Part shown: positions 33,591 to 42,007 of the stretch, one piece after another | Numbering within the stretch: position 1 is the stretch's first letter | Layout of the letters: every line of letters starts with the position of its first letter | From: Frigidibacter sp. RF13 | GTDB taxonomy: Bacteria; Pseudomonadota; Alphaproteobacteria; Rhodobacterales; Rhodobacteraceae | Direction of reading: 5' to 3' | Length of the DNA: 64,000 nt | Assembly (NCBI RefSeq): GCF_026626305.1 | Contig: NZ_JAPNUE010000002.1 | Coordinates: 186,001 to 250,000 of the forward strand | Program-made: the position numbers and the translations under genes | The notes under the pieces: generated by a model | Database searches by the model: none | Told to the model about the DNA's origin: nothing | Seen by the model: only the letters and a program-made list of their open reading frames with translations

Positions 33591-35105
33591 TTACTGGATG
33601 CGCTGGCCGTTGGCGTAGATGCCGCCGTCTTCCTTGAACTCGATCTTCGAGGTCAGCGCATCGTCGCCCGCAGGCACGGCGAACATGCCCATCATCATCC
33701 GCGCGCCCATCGCCGTGTCGGCGGGCAGAAGGCCGATCGCCGTCAGCTTGTCCATCAGCGCATTTACGCCTGTGACGCTGAGGTTGATCTCGCCCACCGG
33801 TTTCGGCGGCGTCTGGCTGTTGTCGAAGGTCGCTGCACCCGTGCCGGTCAGTTCGGCACCCGCCGCCTTGACCTGCAGCTGGTTGATCTTCGCCTCGGTC
33901 ACCTCGAAGGGCGAAGGTGCGGCGAGCGGATCGGTGGCCTCGGCCTCCAGCGCCTTGGCCGCCTCGGGATCAAAGAGATCGAAGAGCGGCTTGAGCGAAC
34001 CCGACAGGTCGAGAACCATCGTCGCCGGATCGCGCGGCAATTGCGACGTCGGGTCGAAGAGGTTCCAGATATCGTCCGAGAGTTTCAGATCGACGAGTTT
34101 GAGAAGGAAGGCCCCCGGCTGTGCCTCGTCCGATTTCGTCACCGGCATGGCAAGGTTGAAGGCCGACTGGCCAAGCTCCGCCATCACCGGGAAGGGGATC
34201 GTGGCCGACGTCAGTTCGAACTTCGATTCCCGGGCCTCGCCGCCATAGGCGATGCCGTCGGCGGCCATATGGAAGTTGAGCTTGCCCGCGCCGCCCGAGG
34301 ATTTGACGGTGAAATCGCCGTCGCTTTCGGTGCCGGTCACGCTGTAGGCGCCGTCGGCAAAGGCGAAAGTGCCGTCGATCAGCGCGCCCGCCTTCAGCGC
34401 CGCGCCGAGGTTCTGCATGTCGATGCCTTCGGGCATCACGAAGCTGCCCACGCCGGTCAGGCCGTTCATCGTGCCCTCGAGATTGAAGGTATTGCCGCTT
34501 TCGGGATCGGCGCCGGTCAGGACCACATCCATCGCCGCGGCCGAGAAATCGGAGGTCGCGGTGCGACCCGCGTCCTTGACCGACCGGTAGGTGCCCTTGC
34601 CGTCGCGGGCGGTCAGTTTCATCTTGAAGGGTGGCTCCTCGCCCTCGACCTTCAGCTGGTCGATCTCGACACTCGCTTCCGGCGCGGTGACGGCATAGGT
34701 CATGTCCTCGGGCGTGCCGCTGACGATCGACACCATGTCCTTGTGCGCCATCTTCATCGCGATGTCGGCGTCGGGCCCGTCCTCGGTCTTGCCGTGGAAG
34801 GTCATCGGCACTTCCGGCGAGAAGGTCACCTCGACCGTGCCGTCACCCAGATCGCGGAAGCGCAGCTCCGGCACCATCACTTCGCTCGACCCGTCGGGCA
34901 CCTCGGTTACGATCTTCAGATCGCGCACCACAAGCGAATCGCCCTCGGTCGCTTCCGAGCCTGCGGTCACGGTCGCGCCGAGGTCGGTGTAATAGCTCTT
35001 CCAGTCCTGCCAGACATGATCGGCGGTCACGTCCGCCCAGGCGGCACCGGACGAGGCAAGAGCGGCAAGAAGCGCGGCGGCGCTGACATGGGATAGGGTT
35101 TTCAT
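33591..35105 (-). CDS. DUF2125 family exported protein
   Basis: 504 residues from the ATG at 35105. A signal peptide (LSHVSAAALLAALASSGAAWA, cleaved before DVTADH) precedes a long beta-rich, acidic mature protein with repeated strands such as VVRDLKIVTEVPDGS, FRDLGDGTVEVTFSPEVP and VTAPEASVEIDQLKV. DUF2125 proteins are widespread in alphaproteobacteria and are presumed to be periplasmic, of unknown function. No lipobox is seen. It stands alone with a terminator behind it and a divergent promoter region shared with the enoyl-CoA hydratase-like gene. Confidence 0.85.
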   Translation of the reverse strand: MKTLSHVSAAALLAALASSGAAWADVTADHVWQDWKSYYTDLGATVTAGSEATEGDSLVVRDLKIVTEVPDGSSEVMVPELRFRDLGDGTVEVTFSPEVPMTFHGKTEDGPDADIAMKMAHKDMVSIVSGTPEDMTYAVTAPEASVEIDQLKVEGEEPPFKMKLTARDGKGTYRSVKDAGRTATSDFSAAAMDVVLTGADPESGNTFNLEGTMNGLTGVGSFVMPEGIDMQNLGAALKAGALIDGTFAFADGAYSVTGTESDGDFTVKSSGGAGKLNFHMAADGIAYGGEARESKFELTSATIPFPVMAELGQSAFNLAMPVTKSDEAQPGAFLLKLVDLKLSDDIWNLFDPTSQLPRDPATMVLDLSGSLKPLFDLFDPEAAKALEAEATDPLAAPSPFEVTEAKINQLQVKAAGAELTGTGAATFDNSQTPPKPVGEINLSVTGVNALMDKLTAIGLLPADTAMGARMMMGMFAVPAGDDALTSKIEFKEDGGIYANGQRIQ

Positions 35106-35235
35106 GGAATAGCCTTTCGAAAGAGTTCGGGCGCGACAATTCAACCAGATACACCCGCGGTCAAGGTCGGGGGCTGGTGGAATTCCGCCATTGCCTGTGC
35201 TTAACAGGCTCTATCCGGCAAATTTATGGCACCCG

Positions 35236-35859
35236 ATGATCGCGCTTGAAACATACGACGGACTGACGGTCGCGACAATCCGGCGGCCCGAGAAGGCAAA
35301 TTCTCTGACCCGCGACATGCTGTCCGCGCTCGCCGACGCCGCGGAAGCCGCTTCGAGCGACGGCACCCGCGCCCTGATCCTTACCGGCGAGGGTCGGGTG
35401 TTTTCGGCCGGGGCGGATCTCGACGAAGCGCGCGCGGGGCTCGCGACCGACCCGGTCTGGGAAAGGCTTTCGCGAGCCATTGCGGCGCTTCCCTGCCTGA
35501 CGATCGCGGCCTTGAACGGCACGCTCGCGGGCGGCGCCTTCGGCATGGCGCTGGCCTGCGATATCCGGCTCTGCGTGCCGGAGGCCAAGTTCTTCTATCC
35601 GGTGATGCGGCTCGGTTTCCTGCCGCAGCCGTCCGACCCGGCGCGGCTCGCGTCGCTGATTGGCCCGGCGCGTGCCAAGATGATCCTGATGGCCGGCGCG
35701 CGGATCGAAGCGCCCGAGGCGCTGGCCTGGGGTCTCGTCGACCGGATCGTTCCGGCCGACGATCTTCTGTCTGCCGCGCGCACCCTCGCGGCAGATGTAC
35801 TGGCGGCGGACAAAGACCATGCCGCCGCCATCAAGGCCTTGATCCAGCCTTTGCGCTAG
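35236..35859 (+). CDS. Enoyl-CoA hydratase/isomerase (crotonase) family protein
   Basis: 207 residues from the ATG at 35236, short for the family (about 260). The oxyanion-hole blocks VFSAGADLDEA and NGTLAGGAFGMALACDIRLC are well conserved. The segment that normally contains the catalytic glutamate and a Gly-rich PGGGGTQRL run reads FLPQPSDPARLASLIG here, so hydratase activity is doubtful, and isomerase or thioesterase-like chemistry is possible. The C-terminal trimerisation helices are shortened. It has no related pathway gene beside it; the lipoprotein gene is convergent, 2 bases away. Confidence 0.85.
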   Translation: MIALETYDGLTVATIRRPEKANSLTRDMLSALADAAEAASSDGTRALILTGEGRVFSAGADLDEARAGLATDPVWERLSRAIAALPCLTIAALNGTLAGGAFGMALACDIRLCVPEAKFFYPVMRLGFLPQPSDPARLASLIGPARAKMILMAGARIEAPEALAWGLVDRIVPADDLLSAARTLAADVLAADKDHAAAIKALIQPLR

Positions 35860-35861
35860 GC

Positions 35862-36122
35862 TTACGGGCAGGCCGCGGTATATTCGCGCCCGTAGCGGTC
35901 GCGATAGAGGCACATGCCCGGCTGCTTGGTCTGCCCGATCAGGGCACCCGCCGCCAGACCGACGGCCCCGCCGACGATCGCGCCTTTCAGCTCGTCACCG
36001 TCATCGGCGGCAACGGCGCCGATCGCCGCGCCGGTGGCGGCACCGGCCATGGCGGTCTGCTCCGGGGTCTGGCAGGCCGACAGCGCTGCCAGGACCGGCA
36101 GCAACAGCAAATATCTCTTCAT
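35862..36122 (-). CDS. Glycine-zipper lipoprotein
   Basis: 86 residues. LPVLAALSAC is a lipobox with the acylated cysteine at residue 17. The mature part is a glycine zipper (MAGAATGAAIGAVAADDGDE, then AIVGGAVGLAAGALIG), as in SlyB/YMGG-type outer-membrane lipoproteins, followed by a short tail with two cysteines (GMCLYRDRYGREYTAACP). It should sit in the outer membrane and probably supports envelope integrity. Its stop is 2 bases from that of the convergent crotonase gene. Confidence 0.85.
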   Translation of the reverse strand: MKRYLLLLPVLAALSACQTPEQTAMAGAATGAAIGAVAADDGDELKGAIVGGAVGLAAGALIGQTKQPGMCLYRDRYGREYTAACP

Positions 36123-36231
36123 GATCGTCTCCATCTGTCACCATTCCCCTGCGCGGGCCATTCTAGCGCGCTTCGTCGCCTCCCGCGCCCCCGTCGGGCC
36201 GCCATCGGCGGATTCCTGCGACAGGCGACCG

Positions 36232-36528
36232 TCAGCGCCGCCTTGGCCCGGGTACCCGGCTGATGAAGCCGGGCGGGCGGCGGGCGATCCAGCTCAGGAA
36301 AGAGGCCATGCGCGGCGCGGTGCGCAGCGCCTCGATACTGGCGAAATCGCGGGCAAGCTCCGCTTCGGTAAAGCGGGCATGGATTTCCTTGTGACATAGG
36401 TGGTGCAGCCGCACCACCGGCCCGCCCTTGCCGCCCCTGAGCTTCGGGATCAAGTGATGATCGCTCTGCGGCACGTCCGGCGGCAGCGGCCTGAGGCAAA
36501 GCGGGCAGACGGAACTTTCCACTTCCAT
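36232..36528 (-). CDS. Small HNH endonuclease-like protein
   Basis: 98 residues from the ATG at 36528 (AGAGGCAAGG upstream). A zinc-finger-like CPLCLRPLP is followed by SDHHLIPKLRGGKGG and LHHLCHKEIHARF, which together resemble the HNH beta-beta-alpha metal motif (two CxxC-type cysteines, DHH and the final H). Related short proteins in alphaproteobacteria are annotated as HNH endonucleases without a known target. It has a strongly basic C-terminus (PGFISRVPGPRRR). It is divergent from the mscS-like gene, 66 bases apart. Confidence 0.8.
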   Translation of the reverse strand: MEVESSVCPLCLRPLPPDVPQSDHHLIPKLRGGKGGPVVRLHHLCHKEIHARFTEAELARDFASIEALRTAPRMASFLSWIARRPPGFISRVPGPRRR

Positions 36529-36594
36529 CCTTGCCTCTCCCTTGCCAGCCGCCCGCAATCTTGCCAGAGACGGAGGAAAGCCGCGAGGGATGGA

Positions 36595-37905
36595 ATGAAC
36601 GGCGAAGAAAGCCTTCTGCAGACGATCAGCAGCTATCTCGACCAGGGACGCGATCTCGCGATGGGCTGGGCGACGAGCCCGGCAGCCTGGTCGCAATTTG
36701 CGCTTCTGATCGTCTCCTGGGGCGCGGCGGCCTTCGCCACCCGCAAGATCGTGCCGCGGATCGAGGCCTGGGTGCGCCCGCGCACCGAAGGCGCGGGGCT
36801 TTTCGCGGCACTCCTGCGTTTTGCCCTGCGCTTCGTGCCGATGGTCCTGCCGCTTCTTGCCTATGGCTTCACGGCGGTGGGCGAGGCCTTCACCCGCCAG
36901 GTCTTCGGCTCGGGCGCCGTCATCGCCTTTGGCAAGCGGCTCTTCCTCTTCTTCGCCGCACGTCTCTTCGTCGCGCATGTGCTGACCGACCCGTTCCTCA
37001 GGCTCCTCGGGCGCTATGTGCTGATCCCCGTCGCGGCGCTGAATGCGCTCGGCCTTCTCGGGCCGGTGTCGGACTGGCTCGAAAGCCTGACGGTCGAGAT
37101 GGGCAACATCACCTTCTCGGTCATGGCACTCATTCGGGGGCTGATTGCCGGAAGCCTGCTCTTCTGGCTCGGCTCTTGGTCGAACCGGCAGAGTGCGGAC
37201 TATATCAAGGCGCAAGAGGAACTGCGCCCCGCCACCCGCGAACTGGCCGCCAAGGCGGCAGAGGTGGTGATTTTCGGTGCGGCCTTTCTTCTCCTCCTGA
37301 ACATCATGGGGATCGACCTCACGACCATCGCGCTTCTCGGCGGCGCCTTGGGTGTGGGGATCGGGCTCGGGCTCCAGCAGATCGCCGCCAACTTCATCTC
37401 CGGCATCATCCTCCTGATCGAGGGCCAGACGACCGTCGGCGATTATGTCGAGCTTGACGGCGGCGAGACGGGCACGATCGTGAAGATGACAGCGCGGGCC
37501 TGCATTCTCGAAACCTTCGACGGCCGCTGGATCGTGGTGCCGAACGAACATTTCATCACAACCCGGGTGGTGAACTATTCCGATCAGGGCAGCGCCAATC
37601 GCTATGAGGCGCCTTTTTCGGTGAGCTACGAGACCGACATCGACCGGGTGCCCGCGATCATCGAGCGCGCGGTGGCGGACCTGCCCTTCGTGCTGACCGC
37701 GCCGGATGGCCCGGACTGCGAATTGCGCGCGTTCGGCGAGAGTAGTGTCGATTTCGCCGTCGAATATTGGGTGAACGGCATAGACGACGGACGCAACAAA
37801 TACCAAAGCCAGGTGTTGTTCGCGATCTGGCGGGCGCTGAAGGCCGAGGGGATCGAAATGCCCTATCCGCGCCGCGTCGTGGAAATGCGGACGCAGAAAG
37901 GATGA
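36595..37905 (+). CDS. Mechanosensitive ion channel of the MscS family
   Basis: 436 residues from the ATG at 36595. About six hydrophobic segments precede the pore-lining TM3 and the beta domain: IDLTTIALLGGALGVGIGLG then LQQIAANFISGIILLIE, with a following beta domain VGDYVELDGGETGTIVKMTA and VVPNEHFITTRVVNYS. The TM3 glycine/alanine pattern is as in MscS. It releases solutes on osmotic downshock. The extra N-terminal helices make it larger than E. coli MscS (286 residues). Its stop overlaps the start of the following flavoprotein gene (ATGA). Confidence 0.93.
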   Translation: MNGEESLLQTISSYLDQGRDLAMGWATSPAAWSQFALLIVSWGAAAFATRKIVPRIEAWVRPRTEGAGLFAALLRFALRFVPMVLPLLAYGFTAVGEAFTRQVFGSGAVIAFGKRLFLFFAARLFVAHVLTDPFLRLLGRYVLIPVAALNALGLLGPVSDWLESLTVEMGNITFSVMALIRGLIAGSLLFWLGSWSNRQSADYIKAQEELRPATRELAAKAAEVVIFGAAFLLLLNIMGIDLTTIALLGGALGVGIGLGLQQIAANFISGIILLIEGQTTVGDYVELDGGETGTIVKMTARACILETFDGRWIVVPNEHFITTRVVNYSDQGSANRYEAPFSVSYETDIDRVPAIIERAVADLPFVLTAPDGPDCELRAFGESSVDFAVEYWVNGIDDGRNKYQSQVLFAIWRALKAEGIEMPYPRRVVEMRTQKG

Positions 37906-39089
37906 GCGCGCCGGAAGACGTCCCGGCGCTCGTGATCGGCGCGGGGCCGGCCGGGCTGATGGCGGCCGAGGCGCTGGGCGCCGCAGGCGTGAAGGTGCTG
38001 ATCTGCGAGGCCAAGCCAACCGTCGCCCGCAAGTTCCTGATGGCGGGAAAATCGGGGCTGAACCTGACCAAGGACGAGGCGCTGGAACCCTTCCTTGAAA
38101 GGATCAGCGCCGATTGGCTGCGTCCGATCGTCGGCGCCTTCGGGCCAGAGGCGGTGCAGGACTGGGCGCGCGGGCTTGGGCAGGCGCTTTTCACCGGCTC
38201 CTCCGGCCGGGTCTTTCCGGTCGGCATGAAGGCCTCGCCGCTTCTGCGCGTCTGGCTCGGGCGCCTCGCCGCGCAGGGGGCCGAGATCCGCACCCGCTGG
38301 CGCTGGGAAGGTCTGGAAGGGGCGCTTTTCCGTTTTGCGACGCCCGAGGGAACGCGCGTGGTCGCACCACATGCAACCATACTCGCGCTTGGTGGTGCAA
38401 GCTGGCCCCGGCTCGGGTCTGACGCCGCCTGGGTGCCGTGGCTTGAAGAAAAGGGCGTGAGGGTCGCGCCCTTCCGGCCCGCCAACATGGGCTTTTGCGT
38501 CAACTGGTCCGATCCGATGCGCCGGCACTTCGGCCAGCCCGTGAAAGGCTGCGCACTTTCGACCGGAACAGAGACTGTTCGCGCCGAATTCGTCATCTCC
38601 ACCCGGGGGATCGAGGGCGGCGGAATCTATGCCCTGTCGGCCGCCGTGCGCGACGGCGCGGTGCTGACGCTCGATCTCGCCCCCGACAGGCCGCTCGCAT
38701 CGCTCGCGGAGCGCCTCGCCCGGCCGCGCGGGCGCGAGACCCTGTCGAACCACCTGCGCAAAGCGGCGGGCCTCGACGCGCCGCGTCTCGCGCTTCTGCA
38801 GGAATGGGGCCGGCCGCTGCCCGACACGCCCGGCGCGCTTGCTGCACTGGTCAAGCGCCTGCCCGTCCGTCACGCCGGGCCGCGCCCGCTCGCCGAGGCG
38901 ATTTCATCGACGGGCGGCATCAGCCGCGACAGTTTGACCGACGATCTGGAATTGACCGCGCTGCCCGGTACCTTCGCGGCCGGAGAGATGCTCGACTGGG
39001 AAGCGCCCACGGGCGGCTATCTTCTGACCGCTTGCCTCGCCACCGGCCGCCATGCGGGTCTGGCGGCGGCAAGGTGGCTGCAAATATAG
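37902..39089 (+). CDS. HI0933/BaiN-like flavoprotein (TIGR03862 type)
   Basis: 395 residues. ALVIGAGPAGLMAAEALGAA is the FAD-binding Rossmann motif, followed by ARKFLMAGKSGLNLTKDE, the signature of the BaiN/HI0933 group, and the late TFAAGEMLDWEAPTGGYLLT block that contacts FAD. TRGIEGGGIYALSAAVRDG also fits. The biochemical role is unknown; members are suspected NAD(P)H-dependent oxidoreductases. It begins in the mscS-like stop codon, so translation is coupled. The name here follows my recollection of the alphaproteobacterial subfamily. Confidence 0.88.
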   Translation: MSAPEDVPALVIGAGPAGLMAAEALGAAGVKVLICEAKPTVARKFLMAGKSGLNLTKDEALEPFLERISADWLRPIVGAFGPEAVQDWARGLGQALFTGSSGRVFPVGMKASPLLRVWLGRLAAQGAEIRTRWRWEGLEGALFRFATPEGTRVVAPHATILALGGASWPRLGSDAAWVPWLEEKGVRVAPFRPANMGFCVNWSDPMRRHFGQPVKGCALSTGTETVRAEFVISTRGIEGGGIYALSAAVRDGAVLTLDLAPDRPLASLAERLARPRGRETLSNHLRKAAGLDAPRLALLQEWGRPLPDTPGALAALVKRLPVRHAGPRPLAEAISSTGGISRDSLTDDLELTALPGTFAAGEMLDWEAPTGGYLLTACLATGRHAGLAAARWLQI

Positions 39090-39090
39090 T

Positions 39091-39966
39091 CTATTCCGGC
39101 TGAAAAGGGCCTAATTGCCCGCCGTTTCCAATCGGGATTTCGGTCTTTGGCACGAAGACGAACCGGTCAATCTCGGCAATCGCCTCCTCGGCGGTCTCGA
39201 CATATTTGAAGAGATCGAGATCCTCTGGCGATATCGTGCCCGCGTCCGCAAGGGCCTGCCAGTTCACCACCTTCTCCCAGAAAGCCCGACCGAACAGCAG
39301 GACCGGGATTCGGCTCATCCGCCCGGTCTGGATCAGCGTCAGCGACTCGAACAGTTCGTCCATCGTGCCGAAGCCGCCGGGGAAGATGCAGATTGCCTTG
39401 GCGCGCATCAGGAAATGCATCTTGCGGATGGCGAAATAGTGGAAGTTGAAGCAGAGGTCCGGCGTGACGTAGCCGTTCGGCGCCTGCTCGTGCGGCAGGA
39501 CGATATTTAGGCCGATCGAATGCCCCCCTGCCTCGTGTGCGCCACGGTTGCCCGCCTCCATCACCCCGGGGCCTCCGCCGGTGACGATGACATTCTCGCG
39601 CCCGTAACTGTCGAGCGAGCGTTCCGTCATCAGTTTGGCGAAGCGCCGCGCCTCGTCGTAATAGTGCGAAAGCTCGCCCAGCACCGGGGTCCGGGCCTTG
39701 TGCTTGTGCGCCGGATCGGGAATGCGCGCGCCGCCGAAGAGCACGATGGTTGAAAGAATCCCGCGCTCGTCGAGCAGCATCTGCGGCTTCAGCAGCTCCA
39801 GTTGCAGCCTGACCGGCCTGAGTTCCTCACGCGTCAGGAAATCGTCGTCCATGAAGGCCAGCCGGTAGGCGGGCGCGCGGGTCTGTGGCGTATCGGGAAT
39901 GCGTTCGGCCGCCACCGCGTCCTGATGGCTGTCGCGGAACGGATGGCGGCGCTGGTCGTCTTTCAT
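39091..39966 (-). CDS. LOG family protein (cytokinin-riboside phosphoribohydrolase-like)
   Basis: 291 residues from ATG 39966, with GAGGACC just upstream. The family motif PGGFGTMDELFES and the upstream GGGPGVMEAGNRGAHEAGG are both intact. LOG proteins cleave the N-glycosidic bond of nucleoside monophosphates; bacterial long forms (such as PpnN) degrade purine or pyrimidine nucleotides. The ~75-residue N-terminal extension (TREELRPVRLQLELLKPQML) belongs to the longer subgroup. It was once annotated as lysine decarboxylase, without support. Its stop lies 2 bases from the convergent flavoprotein gene. Confidence 0.92.
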   Translation of the reverse strand: MKDDQRRHPFRDSHQDAVAAERIPDTPQTRAPAYRLAFMDDDFLTREELRPVRLQLELLKPQMLLDERGILSTIVLFGGARIPDPAHKHKARTPVLGELSHYYDEARRFAKLMTERSLDSYGRENVIVTGGGPGVMEAGNRGAHEAGGHSIGLNIVLPHEQAPNGYVTPDLCFNFHYFAIRKMHFLMRAKAICIFPGGFGTMDELFESLTLIQTGRMSRIPVLLFGRAFWEKVVNWQALADAGTISPEDLDLFKYVETAEEAIAEIDRFVFVPKTEIPIGNGGQLGPFQPE

Positions 39967-40084
39967 CTGGGTCCTCGGTCCTTTTCGCCCATGTGATGCC
40001 ATTCCGCGACCAGACGCAACGCCCCTCGCAGAGCCGTGAAAGGCAGGCTAGGGTCCGGTCGGAATTCGAACGCGGAGGGCAGGC

Positions 40085-41017
40085 ATGGACTGGACGGCAG
40101 AGATCGAGGCGGCTGCGCGCCGCGTGGCAGGCCATGTCCGGCGGACACCGGTGATGACCGTCACGCTGCCGGGCCTCGACCGGCCGGTCGAACTCAAGCT
40201 CGAACACATGCAGCATACCGGATCGTTCAAGGCGCGCGGCGCCTTCAACTCGCTCCTGTCGCTGCCGGTGCCGCCTGCTGGCGTCGTTGCGGCCTCGGGC
40301 GGCAATCACGGCGCTGCGGTTGGGTATGCCGCGCACAGTCTTGGCCATCAGGCCCATATTTTCGTGCCCGAACTGGCGGGGCCGGCGAAGATCGACCTCG
40401 TCCGCCGTACGGGCGCCACTTTGACCGTCGTGCCCGGCACCTATGCCGAGGCGCTGGCAGCGGCTGAGGCGCATGAGGCCAAGACCGGCGCGATCCAGAT
40501 CCATGCCTATGACGCGCCCGCGACGGTGGCGGGGCAGGGCACGCTTTTCCGCGAATGGCAGGACCAGGGGCTTCAGGCCGACACGCTTCTGATCGCCGTC
40601 GGTGGCGGCGGGCTGATCGGCGGGGCGGCGGCCTGGTTTGGCAAAGCGCGCCGCATCGTTGCGGTGGAGCCGGAGCTGGCGCCGACCCTCAACCGCGCGC
40701 TGGCCGATGGGCCAGAGACGCGGGTCGAGGTTTCCGGCGTCGCCGCCAATGCGCTCGGCGCCCGCCAGATCGGCCGCATCTCCTACGGCCTCTGTCAGTC
40801 AGTCGGAGTGCAATCGGTTCTCGTCAGCGATTCGGCGATCATGGAGACCCGGCGGCTTCTCTGGCAGGACCTGCGGCTCATGGTCGAACCAGCAGGCGCC
40901 GCGGCAATCGCTGCGCTCCTGTCCGGTGCCTACCGGCCCGAACCGGAGGAGCGCCTCGCGGTTCTGATCTGTGGCGCCAACCCCGCGCCGGATCCCTTGC
41001 AGGAAGGGTCGCATTGA
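40085..41017 (+). CDS. Threonine/serine dehydratase-type PLP enzyme
   Basis: 310 residues. The PLP lysine lies in HTGSFKARGAFN, the phosphate-binding glycine loop in AVGGGGLIGGAAAW and SGGNHGAAVGYAAHSLG is the substrate loop. It lacks the C-terminal ACT domain of biosynthetic IlvA and has the size of catabolic threonine dehydratase or serine racemase (about 310-330). It should deaminate L-threonine or L-serine; serine racemase activity cannot be excluded. An RBS (ggagggcagg) precedes the ATG. The next gene, dapD, lies 60 bases downstream on the same strand. Confidence 0.9.
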   Translation: MDWTAEIEAAARRVAGHVRRTPVMTVTLPGLDRPVELKLEHMQHTGSFKARGAFNSLLSLPVPPAGVVAASGGNHGAAVGYAAHSLGHQAHIFVPELAGPAKIDLVRRTGATLTVVPGTYAEALAAAEAHEAKTGAIQIHAYDAPATVAGQGTLFREWQDQGLQADTLLIAVGGGGLIGGAAAWFGKARRIVAVEPELAPTLNRALADGPETRVEVSGVAANALGARQIGRISYGLCQSVGVQSVLVSDSAIMETRRLLWQDLRLMVEPAGAAAIAALLSGAYRPEPEERLAVLICGANPAPDPLQEGSH

Positions 41018-41077
41018 TCTTGGTCCGACGCGCAACTATAGGCCAGTCTGCCGCTACGTGAAGGAAAGGGACCGCCC

Positions 41078-41905
41078 ATGTCGAATGAAGCGCTCGAAAA
41101 AGCCATCGAAGCCGCCTGGGAGGCACGCGACGGGGTCGGTCTGACCACCAAGGGCGAGGTGCGCGACGCGGTCGACGCGACGCTCGAAGCCTTGGACAAG
41201 GGTACTTTGCGGGTCGCCGAACGGCGCGCGAACGGCGACTGGCATGTGAACCAGTGGGCGAAGAAGGCGGTGCTGCTGTCCTTCCGGCTGAATGACATGG
41301 CGGTCATCCCCGGCGGCAATGGCAAGGCCACCTGGTGGGACAAGGTGCCCTCGAAATTCGAGGGCTGGGGCGAGAACCAGTGGCGCGCGGCCGGTTTCCG
41401 CGCCGTACCGGGCTCGATCGTCCGCCGCTCTGCCTATATCGCCAAGGGCGTGGTGCTGATGCCCTCGTTCGTCAACCTCGGCGCCTATGTCGATGAGGGC
41501 TCGATGGTCGACGGCTGGGCCACCGTCGGCTCCTGCGCGCAGATCGGCAAGAACGTGCATCTCTCGGGCGGCGTCGGCATCGGTGGCGTTCTGGAACCGA
41601 TGCAGGCGGGCCCGACGATCATCGAGGACAATTGCTTCATCGGCGCGCGGTCCGAGGTCGTCGAAGGCTGCATCGTCCGCGAAGGCGCGGTCCTCGGCAT
41701 GGGCGTCTATATCGGCAAATCGACGAAGATCGTCGACCGCGAGACGGGCGACGTGATGTATGGCGAAGTGCCCGCCGGATCGGTCGTCGTGGCCGGGTCC
41801 ATGCCCTCGAAGGGCGGCATCAACCTTTACTGCGCGGTGATCGTGAAGAAGGTCGACGCCCAGACAAGAGCGAAGACCTCGATCAACGATTTGCTCAGGG
41901 ACTGA
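41078..41905 (+). CDS. dapD: 2,3,4,5-tetrahydropyridine-2,6-dicarboxylate N-succinyltransferase
   Basis: 275 residues, the family's usual length. The left-handed beta-helix hexapeptide region runs from [19 protein letters not shown] through [20 protein letters not shown] to [35 protein letters not shown] is a DapD signature. It succinylates tetrahydrodipicolinate in the lysine/diaminopimelate pathway. GAAGGAAAGG lies before the ATG. The partial aminotransferase at the end of the window and asd at 44 kb belong to the same pathway but are not in one operon. Confidence 0.97.
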   Translation: MSNEALEKAIEAAWEARDGVGLTTKGEVRDAVDATLEALDKGTLRVAERRANGDWHVNQWAKKAVLLSFRLNDMAVIPGGNGKATWWDKVPSKFEGWGENQWRAAGFRAVPGSIVRRSAYIAKGVVLMPSFVNLGAYVDEGSMVDGWATVGSCAQIGKNVHLSGGVGIGGVLEPMQAGPTIIEDNCFIGARSEVVEGCIVREGAVLGMGVYIGKSTKIVDRETGDVMYGEVPAGSVVVAGSMPSKGGINLYCAVIVKKVDAQTRAKTSINDLLRD

Positions 41906-42007
41906 GATTAGACGCGGCGCGGCTGACGGGCCGCTCATCGAGCCTCGCGGCTCTCTTCGCTTGAGAGATGAGCCTTGCGAGGGGCGAAGAGCGGCCTCGG
42001 AAAGGGT
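41906..42007. terminator. Nested inverted repeats between convergent dapD and DUF4139 gene
   Basis: The gap carries an outer pair ggccgctc (41929-41936) / gagcggcc (41988-41995) and an inner partly paired set of ctcgcggctc and gagccttgcgag. The structure could end transcription from both sides. The pairing is imperfect, so the strength is uncertain. Confidence 0.5.

Noticed and set aside
36232-38019. 595-residue minus-strand frame covering the HNH gene and beyond
   Set aside because: Only the last 98 residues look like a protein (the HNH-like gene). The rest is antisense to the mscS-like gene.
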